64,000 nucleotides of DNA from Cellvibrio sp. UBA7671 (GCA_002483145.1 DLHJ01000002.1:1-64000); one strand, 5' to 3'; positions 33,349 through 43,395 are shown, counted from the first letter of the stretch. Made by a program: numbers and translations. Notes: generated by a model not told the origin, from the letters alone.

Positions 33349-36135
33349 TTAAAGTTTATCGACGCGTTTATCTAATTGCTCGCAAATTTGTTGTTGTAGT
33401 TTTTCGCAGAGCTCGGGGTCGCTCAAAGGTTTTCCTTCGCTAGTGGCGATAAAAAACATATCCTCTACGCGCTCACCCAAGGTGGCGATGCGTGCATTCA
33501 ATAATTGAATATCAAAATCCATAAAAATACGGCCAATACAGGCAAGCAGGCCGGGGCGATCCGGACTGATGACTTCCAGCACGCTGCAATTCCGAATCGT
33601 ATCGGTATTGAGTGTGGTGCGCGTGGGCGATGCAAAATATTTCAGGCGACGCGGTGTGCGGCGGCCAATGACTTCGCGGTAATTATCATTCACCAAACTC
33701 AGCTCATCGATCAATGCCTGTTGGATTTTTTTAAGCAGTGCGGGGTTATTGCCTAATGGCTCTCCGTTTTCATTGAGCACAAAAAAGGTATCAATGGTGT
33801 AACCGGATTTCGAGCTGTAAATCTTTGCATCTTGAATGCTGAGGTTGGAGTTGCTGAGTGCCGTTGCAGCAGCGACAAATACGTTTTTTTGGTTTTTGCT
33901 GTACACAAAAATTTGTGTTGCACCGGCCAATTCTTTGCTAGTGGTTTTTTTGATCAGCACCAACGGTTTGTCATCGGTACGGGCAGCAATTGCCTCTGTG
34001 TGCCATGCAATATCTACAAAGTTTTCGCGCAGGAAGTAGTCGTCACCCATATCGCCCCAGAGTGCGAGTACTTGCTCTTTGCTCAAACCTTTGCGCGCAA
34101 GTTTGCGAATCGCTGCTTGTTGCGTCTCGTCAATTAAATCCTGCTTATCGACGTTGTTTTCCAAGCCGCGACGCAGTGCGCGGCGGGTATCCAAATACAA
34201 ATTGCGCAGCAAGCTCGCGCGCCAGGTGTTCCACAATTCTTTGTTGGTGCCATTGATGTCGGCAACGGTGAGGCAATATAAATAATCCAAATGTAACTGG
34301 TCGCCCACAGTCAGCGCGAAATTATGGATGACCTCTGGATCGGAAATGTCCTGCTTTTGCGATACCTGCGACATCAACAAATGTTTTTCAACCAGCCAGC
34401 AAATCAAACGCGTTTCGCGCGGCGATATGCCGTGGCGCGCGCAAAATTCTTCGGCATCGACTGCGCCGAGCGTGGAGTGATCGCCACCGCGACCTTTGCC
34501 GATATCGTGATACAAACCGGCGATGTATAGCAGCTCCAGTTTGGGCAGGCGGTTCATAATGGTGGCGGCGACAGGGAAATCTTCTTTTGCTGATGGCAAC
34601 AGGAAGTTACACATGTTCTGCACAACTTTGAGTGTGTGTGCATCGACAGTGTAGATATGAAATAAATCGTGTTGCATTTGGCCGGTAACCTGGCCGAATT
34701 CCGGCAGGTACAAACCGAGGATACCGTAGCGCGACATGCGCTTTAATTGTTCAACCAAACCGGCGGGCTGCTGCAGTAATTTAATAAACAGCTGGGTGTT
34801 TTTCGGATTGGAGCGGAAGCTGTCATCAATTAAATGGCGGCTCTCGCGAATCCACCGAATAGTAGATGCACGCACGCCTTCAATCTGTGGGTTCTGCGCC
34901 ATCAGCACAAACATTTCCAGCAGCGCGGACGGGTTTTCTTCAAACACATAAGTGTGAGTTGCTTCAATATAGTTGTCACGCAACTGAAAGCGTTCGTTGA
35001 TCGATACCACGCTTTTGGTTTTGCCTTTTTGCAAAATGGCTTCGGACAAAAATTGCAGTACTACATCGTTGAGTTCGCGCAATGCGAGCACGGTGCGATA
35101 GTACTTATGCATGAATTGCTCTACCGCCAAACCTTCCTTGCCATCGACGTAGCCAAAAAATTTGGCGATCTCGCGCTGATAATCAAACAGCAAGCGCTCT
35201 TCCGGGCGTTTGGCCGTCATGTGCAGTGCATAGCGTACGCGCCATAAGTATTCTTCGCCGGAATTGAGCAGGGAAAATTCTTCGTCGGTAAAAAATCCTT
35301 TACCTTCCAGCTGTTTAATCGTGCGTACACCAAAGTAACGCTTGGTAACCCAATTGATGGTTTGGATGTCGCGCAAGCCGCCGGGGGCGTTTTTGATATT
35401 GGGTTCGAGGTTGTATTCGGTATCGTTGTACTTTTTGTGGCGATCCAATTGTTCCTGATATTTTGCGCGGAAAAATTCTTCGATCGGCCAAATTTTATCG
35501 GGGTTTGATTCTTGTAGCAGTTCATAGCGTAGCGATTGGTCGCCGACCAAAGTGCGCGATTCCATAATATTGGTGGCGACGGTGATATCGGTGCGTGCAA
35601 TTTCAATAGTTTGTTTGACGGTGCGCACGCTGCTGCCGATTTCCAAACCTATGTCCCACAAGAGCGTGAGAAATTTTTCGATATTGTCTTTGCAGCGCTC
35701 CAATATTTCAGGGCGATGCAAAATTAACAAATCGATATCGGAACCTGGATGCAACTCGCCGCGTCCATAGCCGCCAACGGCTTCAAGACTTATGCTGTCC
35801 GGCCATTCAAATTGATACCAGGCGTAGTGCAATACACAGTCGATAAACAACGCGCGTTCATACACCAGTGCGCGTATGTCTTCACCTTCAATAAAGCGGC
35901 GATTGGCTTGGGTGCCAGCAGCGTTGATAGCATCTTTAAAAACGGTGATGATGGGTTTTTCGGCCAGCGCGCGGCGAAAGCGGCTTTGGTCAAAGAAAAA
36001 CAATGGCCGCTCGAAATAGGGCACCGCATTAATCGACATGGGGTTACTGGATTCCTGAGGAATTGACGGCTGGGCTGGTGGGGTAGCTGAGGCGGGTTTG
36101 TTAAAAACCCGCTTTAAAAAATCCGGCAAGCTCAT
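33349..36135 (-). CDS. glnD: Bifunctional PII uridylyltransferase/uridylyl-removing enzyme
   Basis: 928 residues, a little longer than E. coli GlnD (890) because of a proline-rich N-terminal stretch (about 1-35); an internal ATG at codon 33 is a possible alternative start. It senses glutamine and adds or removes UMP on PII proteins. Domains seen: nucleotidyltransferase (GGYGRGELHPGSDIDLLIL, about 120-140), a central helical region, the HD hydrolase (YHDIGKGRGGDHSTLGA, about 520-540), and two C-terminal ACT domains (from about 735 and 845; VLEVISPDRPGLLACIG in the second). It follows map by 3 bases. Confidence 0.96.
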   Translation of the reverse strand: MSLPDFLKRVFNKPASATPPAQPSIPQESSNPMSINAVPYFERPLFFFDQSRFRRALAEKPIITVFKDAINAAGTQANRRFIEGEDIRALVYERALFIDCVLHYAWYQFEWPDSISLEAVGGYGRGELHPGSDIDLLILHRPEILERCKDNIEKFLTLLWDIGLEIGSSVRTVKQTIEIARTDITVATNIMESRTLVGDQSLRYELLQESNPDKIWPIEEFFRAKYQEQLDRHKKYNDTEYNLEPNIKNAPGGLRDIQTINWVTKRYFGVRTIKQLEGKGFFTDEEFSLLNSGEEYLWRVRYALHMTAKRPEERLLFDYQREIAKFFGYVDGKEGLAVEQFMHKYYRTVLALRELNDVVLQFLSEAILQKGKTKSVVSINERFQLRDNYIEATHTYVFEENPSALLEMFVLMAQNPQIEGVRASTIRWIRESRHLIDDSFRSNPKNTQLFIKLLQQPAGLVEQLKRMSRYGILGLYLPEFGQVTGQMQHDLFHIYTVDAHTLKVVQNMCNFLLPSAKEDFPVAATIMNRLPKLELLYIAGLYHDIGKGRGGDHSTLGAVDAEEFCARHGISPRETRLICWLVEKHLLMSQVSQKQDISDPEVIHNFALTVGDQLHLDYLYCLTVADINGTNKELWNTWRASLLRNLYLDTRRALRRGLENNVDKQDLIDETQQAAIRKLARKGLSKEQVLALWGDMGDDYFLRENFVDIAWHTEAIAARTDDKPLVLIKKTTSKELAGATQIFVYSKNQKNVFVAAATALSNSNLSIQDAKIYSSKSGYTIDTFFVLNENGEPLGNNPALLKKIQQALIDELSLVNDNYREVIGRRTPRRLKYFASPTRTTLNTDTIRNCSVLEVISPDRPGLLACIGRIFMDFDIQLLNARIATLGERVEDMFFIATSEGKPLSDPELCEKLQQQICEQLDKRVDKL

Positions 36136-36138
36136 CGT

Positions 36139-36909
36139 TTAAAAAACTTCGCCGGTGCGTGCGGTTAATACTTCCACGCCGTCTTTAGTCACCACCATGG
36201 TGTGCTCCCACTGCGCGGAAAGGCGGCCGTCTTTTGTTTCTACTGTCCAGCCGTCATTTTTCAATTTGGTTTGCGGTTTGCCAGCGTTGATCATAGGCTC
36301 GATGGTAAAGGCCATGCCTTCTTTTAATTCCATGCCGGTGCCAGGGCGACCGTAGTGCAGGATTTGTGGATCTTCATGGAATACTTTGCCGATCCCATGC
36401 CCGCAATATTCACGTACAACCGAGTAGTAGGCGCCTTCAGCATGTTGCTGGATGACATGGCCGATATCGCCCAAGCGACATCCTGGTTTCACCAGTTTGA
36501 TGGCTTTGTACATGCATTCCTGGGTGATATTAACCAAGCGCTCGGCGTGCGGGGCGGGAGGGCCGACAAAATACATAGCGCTAGTGTCGCCATGGTAGCC
36601 CTCATAAATCACAGTTACATCAATGTTGATGATGTCACCGGTTTTAAGGACTTTTTTATCGGAGGGGATTCCGTGGCACACCACTTGATTGACAGAGGTG
36701 CAAATCGATTTGGGAAAGCCGCGATAACCAAGACAGGCTGGAATGGCTTTTTGCACATTCACTATATGGTCGTGGCAGAGCTGATCCAACTCGGCAGTAG
36801 TAACGCCCGGCTGGACATGCGGGCCAATCATTTCCAACACTTCGGCAGCCATACGGCCGGCGATGCGCATTTTCTCTATTTCTTCCGGAGTTTTGATAGT
36901 AACTGACAT
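36139..36909 (-). CDS. map: Methionine aminopeptidase type I
   Basis: 256 residues from ATG 36909; an upstream ATG at 36951 would add a non-conserved stretch. It removes the starting methionine from new proteins. It has the typical IKTPEEIEKMRIAGRMAAEVLEMI start, and metal ligands in NIDVTVIYEGYHGDTSAMY (two aspartates), YCGHGIGKVFHEDPQ (His), FTIEPMIN (Glu) and QWEHTMVV (Glu). In most gammaproteobacteria map is the direct divergent neighbour of rpsB; here uxuA lies between them. Confidence 0.96.
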   Translation of the reverse strand: MSVTIKTPEEIEKMRIAGRMAAEVLEMIGPHVQPGVTTAELDQLCHDHIVNVQKAIPACLGYRGFPKSICTSVNQVVCHGIPSDKKVLKTGDIINIDVTVIYEGYHGDTSAMYFVGPPAPHAERLVNITQECMYKAIKLVKPGCRLGDIGHVIQQHAEGAYYSVVREYCGHGIGKVFHEDPQILHYGRPGTGMELKEGMAFTIEPMINAGKPQTKLKNDGWTVETKDGRLSAQWEHTMVVTKDGVEVLTARTGEVF

Positions 36910-37074
36910 GAATTCAGGCGATCTCAGCGGGTGAATGAAAAGATGCCGCATTCTAAACGATTCTATGCCGGTTTGACCAAGATCAATCCTTTATTGGTGC
37001 AATAGCCACTGCTCGTAGCCAGCTATGAAGCCTGGCGGAGTAGGGGACCGCGCCCGTTTCCGCCATAACGCATA

Positions 37075-38268
37075 TTACTGTGCTGCCCGAGCGCGCAAAC
37101 TGGTCAGGGTATGAATTACTCCACGCAATTCAGCCAGGCCTTTCATCCGGCCAGCATAGGAATAGCCTGGGTTGATACCTGGCTTGCCGATCTCATCCCC
37201 CATTAAATGACCATGGTCCGGGCGCATGGAGATTGCAGGAAGGTTGATGTGGTTGCGTTTGCGGCGCTCTTCTTCATCCAGCAGCGCATCTATCAAGCCG
37301 ACCATATCGTTGTCGCCATCGAGGTGATCCGACTCGAAGAAGGAGCCGTCCTCTTCGCGTTTGATATTGCGCAGGTGCACAAAGTAAATCCGCTCGCCAA
37401 ATTCCCGTGCCATGGCAACCAGATCGTTGTCGCAGCGCGCGCCGTAAGAGCCCGCACACAGTGTCAGGCCATTGGCGGGGCTGGGGACTGCGTTGAGTAG
37501 CGCGCGGGCGTCATCAGCAGTTGATACTACCCGCGGCAAACCGAATAGCGAAAATGGCGGGTCATCGGGATGGATGCACATGCGCACTCCGGCTTCTTCG
37601 GCAACGGGGATAATCTCGCGCAGGAATGCAAACAGGTTCGCGCGCATGCCTTCATCACCCATTTGGATAAACAGGTCGATAGCCGCACGGATACCATCGC
37701 GATCATAGGAGCCTTCACCGCCCGGCAATCCGGCGATGATGTTTTTCTCCAGTAGGACTTTTTCTTCCTCGCTCATGACATCCAGGCGCGCTTTGGCTTT
37801 GGCGAGCACATCGGGGCGATAGGATTGTTCAGCACCGGGGCGCTTCAATATATAGGCATCGTAAGCGGCAAAATCGCTCATCTCAAAACGCAGGGCGCGG
37901 GCATTGTTGGGCAAGGTGTAGTTGAGATTGGTGCGGGTCCAATCCACAACCGGCATAAAGTTGTAGCAGACATCGTAAACACCGGCGGCACCGACATTGC
38001 GGATCGACTCTTTATAGTTGTCGATATACTGCTGGAAGTTGCCGGTGCGGGTTTTGATATCGTTGTGCAGTGGGATGCTTTCGATAACTGCCCACTCAAG
38101 GCCAGCGGCCTCAATCAATCGTTTGCGTTCGAGGATATCCCCCATCGGCCAAACGGCTCCAGTCGGGATGTGGTGTAGGGAAGTGACTATGCCGGTGGCT
38201 CCGGCTTGGGCGATATTTTCAAGACTGACTGTATCTTTAGGGCCAAACCAACGCCAGGTTTCTTTCAT
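37075..38268 (-). CDS. uxuA: Mannonate dehydratase
   Basis: A 397-residue protein closely matching E. coli UxuA throughout: MKETWRWFGPKDTVSLENIAQAGATGIVTSLHHIPTG is the N-terminal hallmark, followed by CYNFMPVVDWTRT, MCIHPDDPPFSLFGLPRVVST, CAGSYGARCDNDLV and MRPDHGHLM. It converts D-mannonate to 2-keto-3-deoxygluconate in glucuronate/uronic-acid breakdown, which fits a plant-polymer degrader. No other uronate genes are adjacent. It sits alone, opposite in direction to rpsB, inside a region that is otherwise conserved housekeeping. Confidence 0.96.
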   Translation of the reverse strand: MKETWRWFGPKDTVSLENIAQAGATGIVTSLHHIPTGAVWPMGDILERKRLIEAAGLEWAVIESIPLHNDIKTRTGNFQQYIDNYKESIRNVGAAGVYDVCYNFMPVVDWTRTNLNYTLPNNARALRFEMSDFAAYDAYILKRPGAEQSYRPDVLAKAKARLDVMSEEEKVLLEKNIIAGLPGGEGSYDRDGIRAAIDLFIQMGDEGMRANLFAFLREIIPVAEEAGVRMCIHPDDPPFSLFGLPRVVSTADDARALLNAVPSPANGLTLCAGSYGARCDNDLVAMAREFGERIYFVHLRNIKREEDGSFFESDHLDGDNDMVGLIDALLDEEERRKRNHINLPAISMRPDHGHLMGDEIGKPGINPGYSYAGRMKGLAELRGVIHTLTSLRARAAQ

Positions 38269-38391
38269 TGTGATATCTCTGATGAAATTTTTCGGGAGCT
38301 TATATGACTAGTGTACAAGTTGAAAGGATGTTGGCCTAGAGTCTAAGCAGTTCCTTACACTGGCAAAATCATGCTCGGACCGTGTTTTTGG

Positions 38392-38427
38392 TTTCTCTGG
38401 CAGCTTTTTTGTGGTATAAAGCGCGCC
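38392..38427 (+). promoter_or_regulatory. rpsB promoter with GC-rich discriminator
   Basis: A -10 box TATAAA (38415-38420) is followed at once by GCGCGCC, the GC-rich discriminator typical of stringently controlled ribosomal promoters. The -35 region (TTTCTC at 38392-38397) is poor. Expected start near 38427. Confidence 0.55.
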
Positions 38428-38598
38428 TCTTTTTGGGCTGAGTGCTGCTCGACCCATCCGAGAACCTTGATTTTCACTTAATTTACCAACGTCACATATA
38501 TACCGACACGCAAAACCTGGGTGCCCAATGCTCGCTTCGGAGGACATGATGGTTGGTTAGCGGGGTATATAGAGGCCTAACCCAGTAGGAATACTAAA
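38428..38598 (+). ncRNA. rpsB 5' leader, probable S2 autoregulatory leader
   Basis: About 170 bases of untranslated leader precede rpsB. It is rich in short self-complementary pieces, and gammaproteobacterial rpsB leaders bind S2 to repress rpsB-tsf. I infer the element from place and length; I could not confirm the exact pseudoknot. Confidence 0.4.
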
Positions 38599-39336
38599 AT
38601 GCCACAAGTAAGCATGCGCGACATGTTGTCTGCCGGTGTCCACTTCGGTCACCAAACCCGTTACTGGAACCCAAAGATGGGTAAATACATCTTCGGTGCA
38701 CGTAACAAGATCCATATTATTAACCTTGAGCACACCGTTCCTGCATTCAACGAAGCTTTGGCTTTGGTGCAACAAATGGCGTCGCAAAAGAAAAAAATTC
38801 TGTTTGTTGGTACCAAGCGCGCTGCGCAAAAAATTATCAAAGAGCAGGCTGAACGTGCTGGCCAGCCTTTCGTAAGCCACCGTTGGTTAGGTGGTATGTT
38901 GACCAACTACAAAACCATCCGTGCGTCTATCCGTCGTCTGTCAGAACTGACTACACAAAGCCAGGACGGTACCTTCACCAAGCTGACCAAAAAAGAAGCT
39001 TTGATGCGTACTCGCGATATGGAAAAGCTGGAGCGTTCTATCGGCGGTATCAAAAATATTGCCGGTCTACCTGATGCAATGTTTGTAATCGACGTTGATC
39101 ACGAGCGTATTGCCATTCAAGAAGCTAACAAGTTGGGAATCCCTGTTATTGGTATCGTTGATACTAACAGCAACCCTGAAGGCGTTGACTATGTAATTCC
39201 AGGTAACGACGACGCCATCCGTGCGATCAAGTTGTATGTTGCTGCTATTGCTGACGCTTGTCTGGAAGGTGGTAAATCAGCATCTTCAGTTCCAAACAAA
39301 GATGAATACGTAGCTGCCGAAGGCGCTGCTGAGTAA
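38599..39336 (+). CDS. rpsB: 30S ribosomal protein S2
   Basis: A 245-residue S2 protein with the family start ([25 protein letters not shown]), [39 protein letters not shown] and the C-terminal [31 protein letters not shown]. It is the late-binding small-subunit protein needed with S1. TAGGA lies 8 bases before the ATG. tsf follows after a gap holding a palindrome and a terminator-like hairpin. Confidence 0.98.
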   Translation: MPQVSMRDMLSAGVHFGHQTRYWNPKMGKYIFGARNKIHIINLEHTVPAFNEALALVQQMASQKKKILFVGTKRAAQKIIKEQAERAGQPFVSHRWLGGMLTNYKTIRASIRRLSELTTQSQDGTFTKLTKKEALMRTRDMEKLERSIGGIKNIAGLPDAMFVIDVDHERIAIQEANKLGIPVIGIVDTNSNPEGVDYVIPGNDDAIRAIKLYVAAIADACLEGGKSASSVPNKDEYVAAEGAAE

Positions 39337-39373
39337 TCGTAAGCAGTAATCAAACGACCATAAAACTCCAGTA

Positions 39374-39387
39374 GCCTGCATGCAGGC
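39374..39387. repeat. Perfect 14-base palindrome between rpsB and tsf
   Basis: GCCTGCATGCAGGC, a perfect inverted repeat without loop, 38 bases after the rpsB stop and 17 bases before the attenuator-like hairpin. It could be a protein-binding site or part of an RNA fold. Confidence 0.5.
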
Positions 39388-39403
39388 ACAGAGTTGTCGG
39401 AAG

Positions 39404-39426
39404 AGGGGGCTTAGCCCCCTTTTTTC
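39404..39426 (+). terminator. Terminator/attenuator between rpsB and tsf
   Basis: AGGGGGC, a three-base loop, GCCCCCT, then T residues: a GC-rich seven-base-pair intrinsic terminator. Since tsf has no evident own promoter, it probably gives partial read-through, setting the S2 to EF-Ts ratio. Confidence 0.75.
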
Positions 39427-39463
39427 AAAATTGAATTCGAACATTTCTATAGAGGAAACAACC

Positions 39464-40333
39464 ATGACAGCTGTTACTCCTGCATTGGTAAAAGAACTGC
39501 GCGACCGTACTGGTTTGGGCATGATGGAATGTAAAAAAGCGTTGGGCGAAGCCAATGGTGACGTTGATTTGGCGATCGAAAACCTGCGTAAAGTATCTGG
39601 CTTGAAAGCAGCTAAAAAAGAAGGCCGTACTGCAGCTGATGGTGTTGTTGCGGTTAAAGTTGCACCGGATAACAGCTACGGCGTAATCGTAGAAGTTAAC
39701 TCTGAAACTGACTTCGTTGCGCGCGATGCTGGCTTCCTCGCTTTCGTAAACACTGTGTTGGATAAAGCTTTCACTACCAAGCAATCCGACGTTGCTGCTG
39801 TTATGGCGGGCGAGTTGGAAGCGGCGCGTGAAGCACTGGTACAGAAAATCGGTGAAAAGATCAGCGTTCGTCGCATCAGCTTGGTTGAAGGCGGCGTAGT
39901 TGGTGGTTACTTGCATTTGAACAACCGCATCGCGGTATTGGTTCAATTGGAAGGTGGCAACGAAGAAACTGCTAAAGACGTTGCTATGCACGTGGCTGCG
40001 GTTAACCCACAAGTGGTTAGCTCTGACCAGATGCCAGCTGACGTAGTAGAGAAAGAAAAAGAAATCATCCGTGCTCAACCAGACATGGCTGGTAAACCAG
40101 CTGAGATCGTCGAGAAGATGATTGTTGGCCGTATCAGCAAATTCCTGAAAGAAGCTAGCTTGGTTGATCAAGCTTTCGTTAAGAACCCGGAGCAAACTGT
40201 TGCCCAATTCGCTAAAGCAGCGGGTGCAACTGTGAAGAATTTTGTGCGTCTGGAAGTGGGCGAAGGTATCGAAGTTGCAGTAGTTGACTTCGCTGCTGAA
40301 GTTGCTGCACAAGTTGCTGCTTCAAAGGCGTAA
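39464..40333 (+). CDS. tsf: Elongation factor Ts
   Basis: 289 residues from ATG 39464 (AGAGGA upstream). EF-Ts reloads EF-Tu with GTP. The N-terminal UBA-like domain has [35 protein letters not shown]; the core has [17 protein letters not shown] (the TDFV motif that contacts EF-Tu), [15 protein letters not shown], and the C-terminal module with [14 protein letters not shown]. It is separated from pyrH by an opposite-strand cyclase gene. Confidence 0.98.
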   Translation: MTAVTPALVKELRDRTGLGMMECKKALGEANGDVDLAIENLRKVSGLKAAKKEGRTAADGVVAVKVAPDNSYGVIVEVNSETDFVARDAGFLAFVNTVLDKAFTTKQSDVAAVMAGELEAAREALVQKIGEKISVRRISLVEGGVVGGYLHLNNRIAVLVQLEGGNEETAKDVAMHVAAVNPQVVSSDQMPADVVEKEKEIIRAQPDMAGKPAEIVEKMIVGRISKFLKEASLVDQAFVKNPEQTVAQFAKAAGATVKNFVRLEVGEGIEVAVVDFAAEVAAQVAASKA

Positions 40334-40357
40334 TTAGCTTTCACTAATTTGCCATGT

Positions 40358-40391
40358 AAAAACCCGCACGGGTAACCTGTGCGGGTTTTTT
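40358..40391. terminator. Bidirectional intrinsic terminator after tsf
   Basis: AAAAACCCGCAC and GTGCGGGTTTTT pair, with further G-C pairs inside, between the convergent tsf and diguanylate cyclase genes. It ends the rpsB-tsf unit, so pyrH needs its own promoter. Confidence 0.85.
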
Positions 40392-40417
40392 ATGCTCCAG
40401 TGTTTTGTTTGCTTGAG

Positions 40418-41737
40418 CTACATGGGTTCGTCTGCATAAATGCAGCAATTTCGACCCTGCTCTTTTGCTTTGTATAGTGCGTTATCAGTGCGCTTGAAGC
40501 AGCTCGCAAAATCCTCCCCGGGCAATTGTTGCCCCACACCAAAACTGGCGGTTACAGACAGTGGTTTATCTGTTTCGCACTGTGAGTTGAATATGGCGGC
40601 GCGGATAATCTCTGCGAGTCCCATTGCCGTGGTTTTGCTGGCGCCAGGCAATAGCACGATAAACTCTTCGCCACCCCAGCGCCCAACATAATCCCCGGCG
40701 CGCACGTGTTGCTGGATAATTTGGGTGACGTGTTGTAAAACGCGGTCGCCCGTATCGTGCCCGCGCAGGTCGTTTACGCGTTTGAAGTGATCTATATCGA
40801 TGATCATCAGTGCATAGTCGGGTTGATCGGGTGCTTTGATGTGGCCGCGTCCGGCGAGGCTTGCCACTATTTGGTCGATGCCAAACCGGTTGTAGATCTG
40901 CGTTAGTGGGTCAACCGTGGATAGGCGGCGAAATTTATTGGTTTCTTCTTGTAGTTGTTCGTTGCTGCTGCTGAGTTTGTTGATGATCTGGGTGTCGTGT
41001 TTGGTTTGCTTGCTTAGCTGGATCAGGCGTGTAATCGCGTAAACGAGTATTCCAAGCATCCAGAGGCAAAGAATAGCCAGATACCAGTACTCAATATTGA
41101 TCCATTCACCATGTAACTCGAGTTTATCAATAGAGAAAGAGTGAGTGCCGGGTTTGATGGGTTCCCCGAAATCCACCGTGATTACCATGGCATTGTCCAT
41201 TTCCGGTGAGGAGCCTGACAGCGGGATATTATATTGGCTTAGCCACCAGTCTGCTGCCACAAATGCTGGTAGTGCGATGCGATTTTCCTTGTTGAGTTCG
41301 CTGGTGTGGATTTGAATCGCATTAAATTTTGTGCTGTTGTTATCGCTGGGTTTGGAGTAAGCGGGGTTGTAGTTGCGAATTGCAATGCGCACTTTATTTG
41401 CGCTTCCGCTGTAGTTCAAGTGCAGCACTAGATGTTCGTAGATGGATAGGTCCATGCCTGTGTCGGCTGATTTGGAGAGGTCTATCGTGAGTGCACAGGG
41501 AAGGTAATCTGTTTTGTAGTTTTCCGGGTAGTTGCATTTCCACGCAGTATGGGTCTCGTTTGTCCACTCGGATGAGGGGGTGCCATCGGGCAGGGGAAGG
41601 GTCAGTAAGTAAAGTCTCGCACTACTGTCTGGTAGTAATACCACTTTTTTGTTGGGGATAAAGTGCACCCCTATAACCAAAAAAGCGGTAATCAGGATTG
41701 CAGCGAGTAAAATCGAGTTAACGTTTTTATCATTCAT
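40418..41737 (-). CDS. Membrane-bound diguanylate cyclase (GGDEF)
   Basis: 439 residues: a first transmembrane helix (about 8-28), a periplasmic beta-rich domain (about 30-215) with a carbohydrate-binding-like pattern (LVLHLNYSGSANKVRIAIRNYNP, then SFSIDKLELHGEW), a second helix (about 217-240), a coiled linker, and the GGDEF domain from about 275. The active site is GGEEF (355-359), with the inhibitory RxxD site (RAGD) five residues before it, so it should make c-di-GMP and be feedback-inhibited. It lies on the opposite strand between tsf and pyrH, which are normally adjacent. Confidence 0.92.
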   Translation of the reverse strand: MNDKNVNSILLAAILITAFLVIGVHFIPNKKVVLLPDSSARLYLLTLPLPDGTPSSEWTNETHTAWKCNYPENYKTDYLPCALTIDLSKSADTGMDLSIYEHLVLHLNYSGSANKVRIAIRNYNPAYSKPSDNNSTKFNAIQIHTSELNKENRIALPAFVAADWWLSQYNIPLSGSSPEMDNAMVITVDFGEPIKPGTHSFSIDKLELHGEWINIEYWYLAILCLWMLGILVYAITRLIQLSKQTKHDTQIINKLSSSNEQLQEETNKFRRLSTVDPLTQIYNRFGIDQIVASLAGRGHIKAPDQPDYALMIIDIDHFKRVNDLRGHDTGDRVLQHVTQIIQQHVRAGDYVGRWGGEEFIVLLPGASKTTAMGLAEIIRAAIFNSQCETDKPLSVTASFGVGQQLPGEDFASCFKRTDNALYKAKEQGRNCCIYADEPM

Positions 41738-41964
41738 TATTGGTCTGGAGCCTAGTTAGCTTGATTCAAGTATTGACTAGAAGGGGATATTTTCAATGTC
41801 GATTTTGCAAATGGTCTGGAAGATGCTGATCCATGCCCCATTCCCAGTAAAAGTGAGCAACTCTAGCCACCTGCGGGACTGATTTCTGTTACACTGCACC
41901 GATTTTTTCGGCCCCTCAGTATGGGTGGGTATTAGCGGCTAACTCATTGTTTTGGAGAGCATTT
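41738..41964. promoter_or_regulatory. Divergent region between the cyclase and pyrH, expected pyrH promoter
   Basis: The tsf terminator and the inserted cyclase gene mean that pyrH-frr must be transcribed from here. TACACT near 41892 could be a -10 box, but no good -35 is seen at the right distance. GGAGAG at 41955-41960 is the pyrH ribosome-binding site. Confidence 0.35.
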
Positions 41965-42699
41965 ATGTCCGGCCCAAGAGATAAAAAGTACAAGCGTATT
42001 TTATTGAAACTCAGCGGCGAAGAGCTGATGGGTACCGAGGGTTTCGGGATTGACCCCAAGGTGCTCGACAAAATGGCCTTGGAAATTGGCCAGTTAGTGG
42101 GCATAGGTGTGCAGGTGGGATTGGTAATCGGTGGTGGCAATTTATTCCGTGGCGCGGCGCTCAGTGCGGCTGGCTTGGATCGTGTTACCGGCGACCATAT
42201 GGGCATGTTGGCCACAGTGATGAATGCCTTGGCGATGCGCGATGCGCTTGAGCGTTCAAATATATCGTCCCGTGTTATGTCAGCTATCCCCATGAGTGGT
42301 GTGGTTGAGCATTATGACCGCCGCCGCGCGGTGCGTTTTTTGAACTCCGGTGAAGTGGTTATATTTTCTGCCGGTACCGGCAACCCTTTTTTTACTACTG
42401 ACTCTGCCGCCTGTTTGCGCGGTATTGAAGTCGATGCCGATATCGTATTGAAGGCAACCAAGGTGGATGGTGTTTACTCTGCTGATCCGAAAAAGGATCC
42501 AACCGCAACTAAATACGATCGTCTTTCTTACGACGAAGTCTTGGATAAAAAATTAGGTGTGATGGATTTGACGGCTATTTGTTTGTGCCGCGAGCACGAC
42601 ATGCCGGTGCGGGTATTCCGTATGAATAAAACCGGCGCACTGCTAAATATCGTTGTAGGTAGCAACGAAGGTACTTTGATTGAAGAGGACAAATCATGA
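41965..42699 (+). CDS. pyrH: UMP kinase
   Basis: 244 residues from ATG 41965 (GGAGAG upstream). It phosphorylates UMP to UDP for nucleotide and cell-wall precursor supply. The family marks are [47 protein letters not shown], and [22 protein letters not shown]. It is a hexameric bacterial-type enzyme of the amino-acid kinase fold. It shares an ATGA overlap with frr. Confidence 0.98.
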   Translation: MSGPRDKKYKRILLKLSGEELMGTEGFGIDPKVLDKMALEIGQLVGIGVQVGLVIGGGNLFRGAALSAAGLDRVTGDHMGMLATVMNALAMRDALERSNISSRVMSAIPMSGVVEHYDRRRAVRFLNSGEVVIFSAGTGNPFFTTDSAACLRGIEVDADIVLKATKVDGVYSADPKKDPTATKYDRLSYDEVLDKKLGVMDLTAICLCREHDMPVRVFRMNKTGALLNIVVGSNEGTLIEEDKS

Positions 42700-43253
42700 T
42701 TAATGACATCAAAAAAGACGCCGAAGCGCGTATGAAAAAGGCCGTTGAAGTGCTCAGTCTGAATTTCAATAAAATTCGCACTGGCCGTGCGCATCCAAGC
42801 TTGTTGGATGGCATTCTTGTTGATTACTACGGTACTCCAACACCCTTGGCGCAAGTGGGCAATATTAATATCGAAGATGCACGCACCCTGTCTATCAGCC
42901 CTTGGGAGCGCAATTTGGTTCCGGCGATTGAAAAAGCGATTATGAAATCCGATTTGGGTTTAAATCCGTCCACTAACAATGGCCTGATTCGTATTCCGCT
43001 GCCGATGTTGACTGAAGAAACGCGCAAGAATTTTATCAAGCAGGCGCGTGCTGAAGCAGAGAATGGCCGTGTTGCTGTGCGCAATGTGCGCCGCGATGTA
43101 TTGGGTGATGTAAAAGCGCTGCTGAAAGATAAGGCAATTGGCGAAGATGATGATCGCCGCGCACAGGACGAAATCCAAAAAATTACCGACAAATATATCG
43201 CCGAAGTTGATAAGGCTCTCGCTGCGAAAGAAGTGGATTTGATGGCTGTTTAA
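42696..43253 (+). CDS. frr: Ribosome recycling factor
   Basis: 185 residues, the standard length. RRF splits the ribosome after termination together with EF-G. It contains [28 protein letters not shown] and [30 protein letters not shown], the classic hinge region, then [37 protein letters not shown]. The start ATG overlaps the pyrH stop (ATGA), so translation is coupled. uppS follows after 142 bases. Confidence 0.98.
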   Translation: MINDIKKDAEARMKKAVEVLSLNFNKIRTGRAHPSLLDGILVDYYGTPTPLAQVGNINIEDARTLSISPWERNLVPAIEKAIMKSDLGLNPSTNNGLIRIPLPMLTEETRKNFIKQARAEAENGRVAVRNVRRDVLGDVKALLKDKAIGEDDDRRAQDEIQKITDKYIAEVDKALAAKEVDLMAV

Positions 43254-43395
43254 TCCGCATCACCCGGTTGGGGATGGCGCTGTCTACGGTCACCCCAATC
43301 TCGCCCACTACACAACACCTATAAATAGCAGATTACAAAAAAGCAAAAACGGGTCATCGATCTATTCGATAAAGCCTGCTGCCGGGAGAGTATGC

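Noticed and set aside
39425-40312. A 295-codon open frame on the minus strand across tsf
   Set aside because: It is antisense to the highly conserved tsf gene; its translation is rich in Phe, His and Ser with no recognisable domain, as expected from the mirror of biased codons.
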